NCBI RefSeq assembly: GCF_004027225.2
Contig: NC_044297.2
Coordinates: 4,422,047-4,486,046 of the forward strand
DNA: 64,000 bases
Direction of reading: 5' to 3'
Origin: Strigops habroptila
Lineage: Eukaryota; Chordata; Aves; Psittaciformes; Psittacidae
The stretch's first letter is position 1; the number at the start of each line of letters is the position of its first letter. Position numbers and translations under genes: made by a program. Under the pieces are notes generated by a model that had not been told where the DNA came from, did not search any database, and worked only from the letters and a program-made list of their open reading frames with translations. Below are positions 25,506-39,800 of this stretch, piece by piece.

Positions 25506-28500
25506 TTCTTCTCAGAAGAATAGAGTTGCTCGGTTTATTGACGTGCCTGATATATAAGGTCAATTTGTTTGCTGTTTTCTGCCAATGCACAAGCGTCATG
25601 TTCTGCTGTCACTGCTGATCTCTGGACAACTCCCAAACACTGGCATTTCTGCTGCCATGCCACGGCCAGGCTGACAAAAGTGATCTTGTGAAGATAAAAG
25701 GCAGAATCTCTCTTGAGCCTATCCTTCCAAGACACCCCTTGGCTAAAATAGAAGTAAAGTAAGAACGCTTTGGCCCCGCTTAGACTAAAAATTTAACTCC
25801 TGTAGGATGATTCTTGAATTTTCATGTAACGTTTTACAACCTTACTTACAGTGGTCCTGTGGTCTGTGGTCAGATATCCCCTTCCTTTAAAAATCACGGG
25901 ATCTATAAATGGTTCAGGCTGAAATGGAATGTATACTGGGACATGAAGGTTCAAAGCAGCTGGGGTTGAGAACGAGTATATTAGCAGCCTGGTAAGAAAG
26001 AGACAACCCTCTCTTCCTCAAAAGCTTTCCCTTTCATGTCTGTTAACCTACCTGTTATTAAAATAAATATTCATCACAGCTACAGACTCTGCTCACACAC
26101 AGCTTCTGCCACTGTTTTGCATTTCAAAAGAACACATTTGTTACAAATGTGAAAGAATAAACTACAGGAAGGATTAGCTGTGGCAAAGAGAGTAAGGACA
26201 TGCAGGTAGGCAGAAATAAGCATCACTGAGCACTGTATTTAACCAACAGATATTTAGAACACAAGGTTAGTTTAATGTCTGTGGGCCTCAGTTGCTGCTG
26301 TTACTAACTTAAACCCACTAGCATGACAGCTCCAAATCTCCTAAGCATTTCTGATCCCTCCATAGGAGCATGGAGGTGCACAGAAATGTCCCCCATTCCA
26401 CAGCAAGTCTCCTGCTAACTCAGTGAGAAGTTAGGGGCATAAATAGTCTTCTGAACTGGGTGGAATTGTTGACAAAGTTCCCAGTAACTCTGACAGATTT
26501 AGGCAGGTTTGTGTGAGGACCATAGAAATCAACACAAAGAGTCCCATCTTCTTTAGCTACTTTAGGATATAGTAATATGTTAGGATATAGTGCTGATAAA
26601 GAGGAAGTTAAATACTGAGTGGGTGAGACCACAGTCAACACTGGAGTCTGTTTTCTTGTATGGATACTAGATTATTACTTGGGGTTGCAAGGGGGACAGT
26701 GGTTAATGGGTAACTGAAGATGACAGCCAGGTTCAGGCTGGTCTTCCTTACTGCACTCTGCCATTTGGGGCCAAACTCCTTCCATTATTCACTTACTTTA
26801 TCAATTTAAAACATTCTCCCTGTGATCATCTGTGCTTGTACTGCTCCTCCTACAAAACTTCACAGCTCCTATTTCATTCTCAGCTTTTTAGTACCATCTT
26901 AACATTGAAAGGACTCTTAAGAATACTACCAGAATGTCAAAATGTCACATATTAGAATGCCAGTAAGTGACAAAAGAGACAGTGATAAAAATGAAACATA
27001 CATTTTTGCACATTGAGTGAAAGGAAAGAAATCATTCTTATGGCATGTAAAAAGATCCACTGAACTGCTCATCTCTGCTGCAACTGCTGAGTCAACACTG
27101 CCTCCACCTAGTCCCTTCAGGAGAGGAATCAGGCAGAATAAGGAGAACTAACTGCTTTGCCAGTGTACATTAGCTCACTGTGTCCAGTGATACTGAGCAG
27201 TGAAGATGGGCTCAAGTAGGTTTTCTGATGGGAAACTCTTTTTGCCTTGTGCAAAGAACAGAATAGTAAGAAAAGCTGAAACCAGCTCCTGGTTGTGCCA
27301 GGCTCACCACGTAAAAAGGCATTTAAATACATCCCAGCAAAAGTTGGAGTGAAATGTCCATTTCTGAAACCAGAGAGTGAGGTGCAGGGAGACTGGTTTA
27401 TTTTTAAATCACACTTGCATGCAAAATCACAGCTTGCAGCCACATCTGCTGAACTCACAATAGCACTTGCCCTTGTAATGAGATCTGCAGACTTTTAAAC
27501 CCCAGCCCATTGATTAGTTGCAGGACTGCAGGATATGATTCTATTTATTCCTTTCTTTGTGCCTGCAGCAGCACACTTCATCAATGAACTGATCAAAAAC
27601 ACTGATGGGGAAAAAGCAGCAATAATCTAATATCAAAGACAACTTCTGTGCACAAACACTACTTACCAGATTTGCCTTCATAACTACCTAGAGTGAAATT
27701 TAACCTTAAATGTACTCCGAGTTGCTAGGAAGACTGCGAGTAATTATGTTCCAGCCAGCTTCCTTCTTGACAGTATATATTATTTCTACTATGGAGGTAC
27801 CCTGCAGTCTAGTCCTAAGCCAGAAAACTGTAATGTGAGATCATGAATATCTCTTAAAAGAAAAGCAAGATAAAGTGGTCTGAAAAGAAGAAGTCTAAAC
27901 CGGACTGAAACACTCCAATAGAACGCTTCTGAAGGAAACAATATCATCAAATAGCTAGAGCAGGGGTCTGATGGTGAAAACTCTTTTGGAATGTAAGGAC
28001 TAAGCTGAGGAGCCTCAGAGCCCTTTGATGATGGTTTGCTCTCTGGGCAGGAAGGCAGACTAGTGCTTAGGCCAGTACGTGGGGAAAGCAGAGTGACAGT
28101 CCTGACATCTGATGGGTACCTCTCAAGGTGTAACTGTCAGTCATTTTAGAGCAGAGGATAAAACGTTGTAAGCCTAGCTTACCTTTCTGGGGAGCAGTGA
28201 CAAAAGCATGTGCAAGTGTGGTTACTGATGGCTTTGCATCTCTTGAGAAGTAGCAAAACTGTGCACTAATGACATTACCTGATGTCTGCTATCGGGCCCT
28301 ATTCTGCTGTCTTTCCAATCAGCAGCAGAATTCCTGCTGGATGTAAAGGTGGCAGATTGGGCTCATTAAATTTTGAGTACATTCCCAGCAGCAGCTCAGC
28401 GTGCTCCTCTCTCCTCAGCTATTGTTCATGCTGTAATCAGGCATATCCATCACACAGCCTTGCATCTGACTGTGTCCTCTTCCCTCGCCCAAACCTCAGC

Positions 28501-31500
28501 CTTCAGCCTCCATGAACAATGGGCGTGATGACCCTGTAAGTCTCTTTCATTTGAGGTAACTACAAATGGGAATATGCCTTTGTTCATAACATATTATGGT
28601 GTGGACAAGGCTGAGGTTAGCATATGGCATTTGCTAATGGTCCTTCCTATCCCACATTTCTCATAGGCAGGTAATTTAATAGAGCTGATGGCTATATCCT
28701 TTAACAAATTGAATTTAAAATGTTGCAGCAGCTGCACATGTGATAGAATCTACATGCTCTGCAACAACCTATTTTATTATGGGCTATCGTTTTAGGCAGT
28801 AACAGAAGATGCACAAGCAAAGACACACAGAATTTAGGGCAATGGACAAGACAACACCTGCCTTTTACTATAAAACCATATATAAAAACAGTTAAATGCT
28901 AGTAGTACAAATGTAGCCATGCAGGCACTTGTCTTCTCTCATGTTTTATTAGAGCCATTAGTTATGCATCATAAGCACAGGGTGTTTCTGGTGCAACAGC
29001 ATAACTAAATTCAGGTTCCTGTTCTCCCATGGACACCCTCAGAAAATCACTTACAGCCACTACTACAAAAACCTTCAGAAGTATGAAATTGCTGAAGGAT
29101 GTGTTGTGGGAATCACAGGAATGCATAAGAGTACGTTACGGGAGTAGCTCTCTTTAAAGTGCCATGAATTTGTGTGCCATTCCCAACCGCTAAACGGGGA
29201 ATGTGCCACTGTGTGTATGGAGGATACGTGCACTGACGTTTTGTGTTCAGATACATTCCAAATGGGAGCCAGATGGTTCATGCTCTGATGAAAAGTGATC
29301 AGTAACAGTTTGCCATTATTTTCCAAAGCCAGGCTCGTGCTTCCCTACCTCTCTAAACCAGGATGTGCATGACAGTTTTCCTAACCTGTACTGCTAATAT
29401 GACACCAGATTCACAGGGATATCAGAAAACTTTACCTGTTATAGCCAGGTAATAACACACCCTCTATGACAGGATCCAGCAAACTTCCTCCTGCTACAAT
29501 TTCAGCTAACACGCCACATCCATGCGGGTGGTCAGCCTATCCTTACAACAGCTTGTAACCAACTCTACTGCCTCTTGATGTATCTGTTTCATAAACCATT
29601 TTACTGTGGTCCATAAGTGAAGCTGCACTCATGCATTTTTCTCCCTTCACCAAAGCCTCCAGAACAACAGACTTGGCATAAATAATTCAGAGTGTTACCA
29701 AGAAAAGCAGCAAAGCTGCAGCACTTACCTACCTGCTTAGACACAGTATTAGTCCAGTGATGCGACTTACAAGAACTAGATCTTGAAAAACACTGGTTGG
29801 AATGATCTCATCATGGAAGGCAACATTTGAAGACTTGGAAGACAACCTGTCTGAAACAAAACCAATCATGCTGAGTCTCTGTCTTTTATTTATTTATTGC
29901 TATGACAATAGTAAAATGAAAGATTTAGGCAGAGCCCCAAATGAACCCCCAACTTCTGTGAGAACTGATGTACAAATGTCTGCCAGACTCCTGCCATGTC
30001 TGGGTCATGAGGTCTAGCAGCAATGCTTATGCCCCTGTGTGGGGGTGCTGCTGTTTGGGAAGCTTCCCTATGCAATACTGCTGCTATTCCCAAAAAAGCC
30101 TGGAATTTCTGAGGAGGATGGGTGAAAATTTGGTTTCACTACTCCAACTTGTAAAACTGCCTGTTCAGTGAGTGCCTGATCAACAGAAATAAATCTTCAG
30201 TTACACCAACGTTGGGAAGAAGTTCATTACCTTGAACTACTTATATTGACAGCTTTGGCTCCGAAGCTCACAGATTCAAAGTTTAGCCCTGAGCAAGGCA
30301 GAAGGTAATAACAATGTCATATCCATAATGTATAGATGTTAATAAGTGAATGTTCTGTAACATGCTTATAGTCAGATCCCTGACTTTGTACTGTTAGCTC
30401 CTGCTTCCTTCCTTTCCAATGATGTAATTCCATTCAATCACCATGTGCCTCCTGATGCCCATTTATAAACTCCCTGATCAATAACCTGGATCATGCTTTC
30501 ACACACAAAACATCTGGGCTCCAATCTGAACCCCAGCACCTCTCTGACTCTTCCCAATTGCTCTTTGTATTACCTCATACAATGGAGCACTGTAATTAAA
30601 TTGTCAGAGCCACATACATGCAGTGAATCATCTTTAAATACAGTTCCTAGAGAGTGGGTTTCTGGTGTGTGGGTTGCAGTGGAGGCAGATAGCGAGATAA
30701 ATGCTTCACAGGGTAAAGTAACACAGACTTACAGAAATCCAGACATAGGTTAAATGTTACGTAGGTCCATGTGCTAAACATTTTATGGGATTAAGCTAGG
30801 CAATATTATCCTGATAGAGAGCTAGGGTGGGACTGAGCCATACCTCAGGTACATTTCATATTCTTTTTCCTTCCTGAGCATAATAATGGATTTATGGAAA
30901 ACAAAGATACTTTTTATTATTGAAATGAAAGGTTTGTGTAATGAAAAGTTATCATTTCTACATTCTTGCCCCATTTTCAGACCTCCGATCCCCTAATGTG
31001 TGAAAGTCAGGATGTTAAAGGGTACATGTATCTACCCTCCCCACATAGTTGATCATGTATGTCCTTATTTCACAACACAGGATGTTATGCGCACAGAATC
31101 CTCACACCCTGACAGAAGAGAAAGCTTTTTCTAAATAGGTTGAGAACAAACCTGGCCTGTTCTACCTCCTGCTCACCCCTGTTCATGCCTATTTTGCCAT
31201 CCAAGTGCCCTGGGCACGTGCAGGGGTTTTGAGGAGGCCCATCTGTAACTCCCCAGCACACAAGCAGCTGAGTCTATACGTGCAAGAGCACTTTAACACA
31301 TGGTCCAGTCAAGCCTTGCAAATCTCAACGTGTATTAGTGGCTGCAGCAAGGGCTCAGATGGCAGATGTTCACTGCAATTATTCAGGGGATGGCAAGCCA
31401 ATTTTGTGCCTTGTTAAGTAAATGACTCCTTTAATAGGTTGGGTTTACAGATCTGGTGAACCAGCCTGGGGAAACAGAGCTGTCATTTTGCACATAACCA

Positions 31501-33359
31501 TCCTGAATGTTGACAGACTGCAGGAAAGACACAGCCAGGGTCATTCTCCACCACAATCAATAATCAAATATATTAACATCAGACACTAACAAAAACGTCC
31601 TCATTTTGGTTGCACTTTGCAGTGATTTTGGAGCTACTCATGAGAAGCTATGGTGACCATGGTCTGTATAATGAGCAAACACAATAGGACCATCTTTAGA
31701 TCATGTTGCCAGTACCACTTCAATGTTCTTTAACTAATATTTAGCGAGGACAATCCAAATCTCCTTTGAAGCTGATTAGTATTTGTGGTGCATCTTGAGA
31801 TCTGCAGATTAAAATCTCTAGAATAAGACAATGTTTTACTCTATTATTAGTCAATCAAACATACAGAAACACACATTGAAATTAAATAGCTGGAAAAACC
31901 TTGATGCTTCCTCTCCCTTTTATTTTCCTCCATCCTTTAATTCTCTTTCTTTGATAAACTATTACATTTCAAGAGCCTAGTCTTTAATACTCCTTTTGCA
32001 GCTACACAGAGTGCATTAGGAATGATCTACCCATTACCTACCAGAGAAGATTCACAAGCATCAGTTCCAAATGTTCTAAAGCAGTTTACCAGCCACAGAC
32101 TTTGATGATGAGTGTGGGAGGAAGACAGAGACACACAGAGAAGGGAACACCGTCAGCCTTCCTACACACACTCCCTATTAAGTTGAGTAATCCCCTTAAA
32201 GCTATTCAAATGAACCCTTAAAGCCTGATGTAACTGATGTTGCAGGCAGACAGCTAGATAATTCTGACTGTATAAATAACTATGAGAACTGCAGGACTTG
32301 ACAAAAAAGACTTTCTAATTCCAAGCCTCCTCTCTAACCCTCTTGTCTCTCCACAAGAACAAGAACTTATTCATTATGCAACATCTGCATACTCCTAAAG
32401 ACGTGCAGCCAGGAGTGGATGAGCTAAAAACAGATGGGAACAAGGAAGCAATGAGTCTGTGAGCAGATTCTGGAACACAGGCTAAGGAAAAGGAAAAGGT
32501 TTTTCCTGCACCTGACCAGCAGCTCAGTAGAAGCCAGCATTTCAGAGCTCAGAAATGAGCTTTCAGGTTCTTATTCTTCTAGAAAATTCTCCCCAAAAGT
32601 CATGTTCCCAAACACGTCAGGATTAGCAGTCGGTGAGATTTAGAGCAGGTCTGTGCCAAGGACTGGATTTAGATTTGTGGCTACTGTGGCCACTGAACTA
32701 AAATAAATGCCAGAGTTAGAAGCAGCAGGGACTAATGATCAAGCTTTTTTGTGTGTAACTAATGCACCCTGCTATCTCATGGCTATTTTTAAGCCTACAG
32801 TTAGATTTCAGGCCAGGAAGGGCTAATAAGCCATATTTATTGTGGGACTGGCCACAACTGGCCTTGCTTTGTCCTAACACTTGGAGGAACCTGGCTTTCA
32901 ATGGCTTGTTAGATGGAAAAATGTTTTACTTTTGCATCTCTTTCACCATTTTATGCATTTTAGAATCAATTAGTGTGAGCACCATGGCAAAAAGGCCACA
33001 TAAAAATGAAAGGTATTCCATGCAGAATTTGGCTTGCATGCTGTAAGCAGCACAAGGGGTTAAACACTACAGAAAGAGGATTAAAAAGAGATTATATTAA
33101 CATCTAAACTTTAGTTTACTGTCTAAATCTACAGGTGTTCTGGGAAAAAGCATGCATGATTGATAACTTAATTAAAATGCTTGAAAATGCATCAGAATGA
33201 AGCAAGATAGGACCATGCAGTAATGCTCACCATTATTAAACTGCAAGACCCTGCTTTACAATATAGGAAGGCAAAAAAAAAAATCTCTGAAGCACAAGTT
33301 AGGCTTTGTTTTTTCTTTTTATATTAAATGTAGAAGTACTACATTTAGTATATGTTATA

Positions 33360-33417
33360 GTTCATACATGTAGTATGAACTACATTATGTTATATAGTTC
33401 ATACATGTAGTATGAAC
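33360..33417. repeat. Tandemly duplicated perfect hairpin (37-bp period)
   Basis: Two identical 21-nt inverted repeats lie at 33360-33380 and 33397-33417. Each has an 8-bp arm GTTCATAC, loop ATGTA, and arm GTATGAAC. They are separated by an AT-rich spacer (tacattatgttata), giving a 37-bp tandem duplication. A partly related string precedes them at 33337-33352. It may be a young minisatellite or the remains of a palindromic element. Confidence 0.85.
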
Positions 33418-35694
33418 AAATGGAAAGAGGATTTTAAAACAGGAAGCACGAGCTAATCTTAAAAAACGCAGTGCTAACATCTCTTTGTAATAATACAAAG
33501 GAAGTAACATTACAGGATAGTTCAATATAGAGCTGTAAGCAAGCAATCATCATCCACGACAAAAAAGCTTGCTCAAACAAGTGCTTTGATTTAGAAGAGA
33601 CCAGGACTCTTCATTTAATGAATTCCTATGTGGTACAGCCATTAACTGCACCTGATGTTTGGAAAGGACAAACAGTGATATGCTCTGGCAGTGTTTTCCT
33701 ATGGCAGCAGCCAGCGTGCAGTCAGCACCCGTTTCCCCCAAGCCCCTGTGAAACCAGCACAGTCCTGCACCAAGATTCACCTTTCCTATTTCCCTGCAGA
33801 GCACCCTCCCCAAAGCTGCACACAGGGTGAGTTTGTAGAGTTTTACTGCCATGTTCTGCAGCAATCCCCGAGGAAAAAGAGGTTAAAGGAATAGCTTGTA
33901 CAGCAGGCAGTGCAAAGCAGCAGTACAGAGTGCTTTATTGCTGCCTATTCCAGCAAAGCACACACACAAAAAAAATCATGTTTCCCCTGCCCCAGCCCTT
34001 CTTCCAAGAAGTGTCAGCCCGATGGATGATCATTGCTGATTCAGTGCCCAGGAGGGCTCCTTTAAAGAAGAAAATTGCTGCAGCATTCACTGTATTCATC
34101 AAATATTATTGCTGCTCTCTAGAGGAACAGGAAGATCCATTACCAAAGAAGAAACAGATGCAGTATCACCTCATGGTAGCTGCAGAGATACGTTTCTATT
34201 TTAAAGCAATGCCTTCCTTTGGTTGGGACCCAGAAAGGGAAAAAATACATGAGAGAAAGAGAGAGAAAAGAGAGACCTAAGTCAGGCTAGAGAAGAGCAG
34301 AGTCTGAGCAGCCTCCATCAGTCTCACTGCAGGAGATTAGGAAGACTGGGAAGTTCAAAAGGAGGAGCAGGCGCTGCAGGAGTGACTCAGCATCCTTCTG
34401 CGGCAAAAGGGGAGGATGGCAGCAGCCGCCGCCCTCGCCAGGCTGCCAGCACACGGCAGCAGGACAGACACTGCAGCCACGCCAGACCCCTTCTCATGGA
34501 GAGCTGGTCTCCTTCCCGCAAACCTCCCTGCAAAGAACTGCAACAGCCAGAGTTTCCTCCACAGCCACTGCCTCCCCAGAGCATCCACAGGACCCGTTCC
34601 CTAGGGGCTGGCTCCAGGGAGAGCACCTTCAAAGCTGTCACGCTCCCACCTTCCCACTGCATCCAGAGACCACCAAGCAATGCTTTTAACTTCCACATCC
34701 TACTCACAGGGAGCAGGAGAGCAGCTGATCCCTCTTCCTCTCCTGCACACCCCATCTAATTCTCACACCACAATACACCACTGAGTTTAATTACTGTCAT
34801 AGGACAGAAAAAGGAAAAAGAAGGGCAAATAGTACTGCATGTCCAGACCCACACAACTGAAGCTGCTCTCCCACATGAAGCGCATATGAAGGTGCACATG
34901 GGAAAAGAATCTCACGCTCGGTGTGCAAGGGTAGAGAAGTTGACCCCTCTCATGCTGACCAGAGTGGGAAACTGGGCTCTTCCCATTCCCACTGCGGAAA
35001 TGCGCCCAGTCCCTGCAGTCTGGCCTTGGTGGGGAGATGTGCTTGGTGCCCGCAACCACCCCCCTGTAAGTTAGTGCCTGGCAAAGGCCGTAAGGAAGCG
35101 AGGGAGAAGAGACCTGCGGCTGGTACAAAGCCCCCTCTTGCTCATGTTCTGCTAGGTTTGTCTTGATTTCCTATCTGTTCCCATCTTCCCTTTCTATTCC
35201 TTATTTAACACCTTCCTCTTGAGTGTTGTTGATTTGGGGAGGGGGATAAATAGACATTTTGTACTCCCCAAACACCTTCCCTGGGAGAAAACAGTGCTGA
35301 TCCCAAGGATACATACCCCAATCACCTGCTTTTGTTGCATCATTTTTAGCTACTTGGGGAGTTTTATGTAGTATAAACCACAACCATTAGCTCTTGGGGT
35401 GAGATCTGGAGGTGATAAGGCCACTGAAAGCTTGCTAACTATATGAAAGCTGGGGCACAGCAGGCACTGCTGCTAACGGGAAAGGGGAAGCTTGCTCTTC
35501 CCAATGCTTTTCTTGCTTGCAGCAGTTAGGCTCCTGGCCAAAGGGAGCCTGGGACATGGTAGCTCCTCCTTAATGCGGGACTCTCTTCCTCTCTCCCTCC
35601 CTCCCTTCTCCTCTCTCTTTGAAAGTTGGTGCAGTGTTGAACTTTTGCCAGAAACTGGACCTGCTGCAGAAGCAGCAGCTTCCCAGAGGGAGGA

Positions 35695-35730
35695 GGGAAG
35701 AGGCAGACTGAAGGGAAGAGGCAGACTGAG
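35695..35730. repeat. 18-bp tandem duplication
   Basis: Two adjacent copies of GGGAAGAGGCAGACTGA followed by A or G, at 35695-35712 and 35713-35730. They differ only at the last base, so the duplication is recent or conserved. Confidence 0.85.
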
Positions 35731-35857
35731 TAATGCTTTCTCTAAGCTCCTCTTGACAGCAGCTAGTCAGACAATGCCTTCTCCCTCTTCTTTCCCTCTC
35801 TGCTTATAGCAAGCTTCTTATCAATCCATAAATTCCCACTACAGAGAACACAAGTAG

Positions 35858-35884
35858 GGTAGGACCCCACTGCAGGGTCCTACC
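35858..35884. repeat. Perfect 10-bp inverted repeat (hairpin)
   Basis: Arms GGTAGGACCC (35858-35867) and GGGTCCTACC (35875-35884) are perfectly complementary with a 7-nt loop (CACTGCA). It is followed by no T-run and has no neighbouring gene, so its function is unknown. Confidence 0.85.
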
Positions 35885-36800
35885 ATCACATCCCTGCAGT
35901 GACACGCAGAGGACACTGCCAAAGGCTGACGCAAGAGAGTTTGCTTCTCCTTTTCCATTTGCAAAAGGTCAGATCCCTCTCTACCATGTCCCATCCCTCC
36001 CTAAGGATGCACAGAGAAGCTTGTTTAAGCTTTTCCCTTGGGCTGCACCTGCCTCTGTTGCTATCCCTGACGCACCAGTCCTAGGCCTTTATTAGACCTC
36101 ATGCAGGCAGATTCCACCTCCTTCCCTGAAAAGTCCAGAAAAAACAAGTTTCTGCTCCCTTTCTGCCTTCCCTGGTCCCCCTAAACTGCAGCTCCGTGGG
36201 GTACATCCCGGCAGGAGGCGCTGGAGGAGTACACGGAGCACCCGGGAACTGCAAACCCCGATTAACCCTTCCTGCAGCCTTCTTGCCCTGCATTTCTCAG
36301 TCCACTGCAGACTGTCATGAGGCATGGCAAGCCTCCTGAAGGAGTAATTTAGGTCAGATTATATGGATAGTAACTCTGCCCCTCAAGGCGAGCCCTAGAT
36401 GCAGTTGTACAGTCTTGGCCAGCCTGAATGAAATCTGCAGTGAGTGTTTTTTAGCTCTGAACACAGCAGCATCAAACCTCGGGGGACATTGAACTCAATA
36501 GGCTGCCTCCTGTCTCGCTCATCAGGCTGCACTACGATGAGAAATAACTCCTCCCTTCTTCCTTCCTCCCCCTCAGCTACCCCACACATACACACTTGGA
36601 GGAGGCAGCCTCAAAATCACCCCTCTGACTTGCTGTGCCTACAAATAAAGTCACTTGCTTCCTCCTGGCTGTGCAGTGCTGCAGCAGCAGCTGTTTGCAG
36701 GGCTGCAAGTGGCAGAATGGCTTCTCTGCAGCAGAATGTGCAGGCTCGTAGCATCTAACCACCTTCCTGAACATCTGATCTTCACATTTACTGGTCTTAT

Positions 36801-39800
36801 TCCACACTTCAGATGTTACCAGATTTAATGGTCATATCAGTTACAGGAACAACCCAGGTTGTGCCACTTCTCCTTTGCTCCAATCAGTGGAAACAAGAGC
36901 ACTGCCATGCTCACAAATGGCTTCAATAAATACACCAGGAGTATCCCAGCCTTACACAGAGTCACACAAGTACATATCAGAGCTTGTACAAATGTCTTCA
37001 CTGAAATCTTTTAAAGCATATTCCTCCTTATGATGATAAACACTTTCTTAACTGATCCAGAAGTGCTACTTCTGTGCTTTATTTTTATGGATATTGCCAC
37101 ACATCGTAGAGCCAGTCTGCTCGATAGAGCGTGTAAATTCAGAGAGAGAGCCTGCTCTTAAGCACTTGCAATGTAATTAGGCAAGAATCATCTGGAAAGG
37201 AAAAATGTTACCTGAAGTCTGAGGCGTTGAAGCTGCTGCTTTCCAGAGCAGAGAAGCTGCAAATGCATTTCAAGAGTAGTGCTTGACTTGCCCAAGATTA
37301 CACAAAGCACAAAGACTTCCTTAAATCTGGTTACGACCATTCTTGGTCTGTGTCTATGAGCTGTGCTTAGATCTAGTTTTCTTATTATATGAGGACTTTT
37401 TAGTCCAGGAGCATAAAGGAAGCATCTCCCAACAATACAACAAATATTTGTGCACTCAGGATTATCCCTTTAAATAGAAATGAGCAGATAATTCCCCATA
37501 CAATTTCTGAGGTACCACTGAAAGATGCAATACTCTCTCCTTACTGTTACAGTATGCGGTGCAGTAACACAAAGAGGTTAACAGTGTTTTATCCTGTGGT
37601 TTTATCCTTTACCAATTGAAAATTTTCAGGAATTCCAGTTTAAAGAACAGAACTGGAAGAGATAATCTTGTCTGGATTTGTAATGCATGAACTGATACAA
37701 GTGTAGCAAATCAAACTGCCAGAAAAACCTCCTGATTTGATGATTTAGTGAATTACATACTTGAGAACCCTCTGCTACAACCTCTTGTCTTCTGCTTATA
37801 TATATATATATCCATATACCAGGACATGTAACCATTACGCTGATGTGCCGTAGGTCGAAGAGCGCTCTCAGCTTTCCCAAATGCCATCTCATCTGCAGGC
37901 AGACACAAACCAGGAGGCAGTGAGAACTCTCCACTGCAAAACAAATGGCTTTTACACTGCTGCCCAGCTGGATTGTTCTGTAGTGCAGGCAGCTGCACTG
38001 AAAGGTGGAACACGACCTTTCATGTTTGGCTTCAGTACCTGAAATATGCTTATTATAGCTTCACAAACATCCTCTTATGGATTCCATCAGCAGAAGCAGA
38101 AAAATGAGGGATAAAAGGATGTATCTGGCTACCTCATCTTTCCTAATCCCCTGTCTACTCAGAGTGCTTTATCCTACCTCATAATAAATGGCCAGGTTAT
38201 TCTCCTTGAAAAGCAGTTAATATCATTTCTAGTCCGTTCTGATGGCCATGTTTGTGAATCAGCAGACCCTTGAAGATTTATCTTTTTTTTTTTTTACTGT
38301 GGAGGTTTAGAAACTGCTCTCCTTGCAGCTACTGCAGGAACTTCATTCATCCCAATAGCAATGGACAGCTAGGTAAAACCAAATGATCTCCCACACCTCT
38401 GCTGCTTAATTACTGGGGCCAGTGTAAGCACACATGTCATCATTTCCGCTGTCAGACAGGAAGCAGACAACCACTTAGAAGGTAACACTTAAAACCATCT
38501 GCTCAGGAGCCCCAACACCCCTTTGAGACTCTGGAGTAACTAAAATAAATGACTGAGTAGCTTTTGGCAATGCCAAGTAAGGAGACTGAGGCTGGTTAGT
38601 TATAGAGGCTAAGTGCTTCTGAAGTTATTTCAACAATTCATTTATTTTATACAAAAGCCAAATTCATGCTGCAAGTTTCTAACCTGAGGGCTTTTAAAGT
38701 GTCGAAGATAGTGACAACACAACTGCTGAATATTGAAACTGGAAGTTCTTAAGGTCTAGATCTCCAGAAAAACATAGGCTCCAAACTCCTTTTAGTATCA
38801 CTTAAGTACAGAGGAAACATTCCCTGGGAATAGGATTAGCCAGAGGGTACTATTGTGAAAAGAGTTCATGAATGCGCATTTAACAAACAAGAAAAATATG
38901 ATTATGATGATTAAGCCAACTGAATCCGTACAGATTTATTCCTGTAAACATTTTGCAAATGTACAGAAGATACAAACTAAATGTCTGGAACTGCTGAATT
39001 TAATTCACCATTGAAGCTTTTACCACTAGTCACAGCAAGGGCTAAAAGCTTATCATCAAGATAGCAGAAGTTTTAAAAGATTATGATAGATCCTGACCTA
39101 CCTAAGCCTTGCCTCCTGTTGTGAGGATCATGGAATGTAAAGACACAAGGCACTGCACCTGCACAGGGCTCTCCAGCACACGTCTCTTATTCTCACTAAC
39201 AGCAAACCAGAGACTATTCCCAGGATGAGTTGATTCTCCCACATTATGGGACTAACTATATTTTAGGCTTCAGAATCCTAGAAGGTGATGGCTGTCACAT
39301 AACATCACAGCTGTTCAGATGGAGTAAAATAAGATAAAAGCCTGGGAACTCGTCAAAACTCCAAACCCTGAAATTCAATCTTTTTATTACTCAGCAATGA
39401 AAGACCACAAGATCTGCCCATGACTCAAAGTTTCAGGGTGCCAGTTATGAGCAAATCCCACTCAGATAGAAAAAAGAAAACCAATAGCAGTTTTAATGGA
39501 AGCAAATATTCCCATTTCCCTCCAAAACCCTGCACAAATAAGAACAAACAGCAGCTTCTCATCTGCCCTTATTAATAGAATCAAGAAAACACTTGAACCC
39601 TCACAGCTAACAGAGGCCATGAGAGCCTCTCAATCAAGCTGCAGAATTTATAATTTATAATACAAATAAAAAGCCATTTTCTCTCTAGGAGGAGTCGTGC
39701 CAGAGATAAAACCCCTGCTGACCTCTGCAAGTGTTTCAATTAAACTACATTAGCATAAAACCAGAGCAATGGGCTGCATTTCATATTCTATCCCATATCT

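Larger units (their letters stand above)
22701..34300. other. Intergenic, no gene recognised; simple and inverted repeats
   Basis: AT-rich, with no supported gene. A 26-nt alternating purine-pyrimidine run lies at 22734-22759 (TATATATGCATGTGCATGTG core), a purine-rich tract at 25448-25505, a small 18-bp direct duplication (TTAGGATATAGT at 26562 and 26580), a poly(A) run at 33273-33283, and the duplicated hairpin described separately at 33360-33417. Open frames are under about 117 codons and unrecognised. Confidence 0.55.
34301..36800. other. Intergenic patch, GC-richer with purine/pyrimidine skew
   Basis: By eye this patch is clearly richer in G+C than the surrounding DNA. It contains purine runs (34246-34277, gagagaaagagagag), a pyrimidine run at 35579-35621 (ctctccctccctccc), and an 18-bp direct duplication at 35695-35730. 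A perfect 10-bp hairpin lies at 35858-35884, and a MAF/AP-1-like TGACTCAGCA at 34383-34392. Open frames on both strands reach about 125 codons and are not recognisable. It could be a regulatory region or an untranslated transcript, but the sequence alone does not decide. Confidence 0.45.

Noticed and set aside
34355-34759. Overlapping open frames of about 125 codons on both strands
   Set aside because: No recognisable domain, frames on both strands, and no splice context. Attributed to the local rise in GC.
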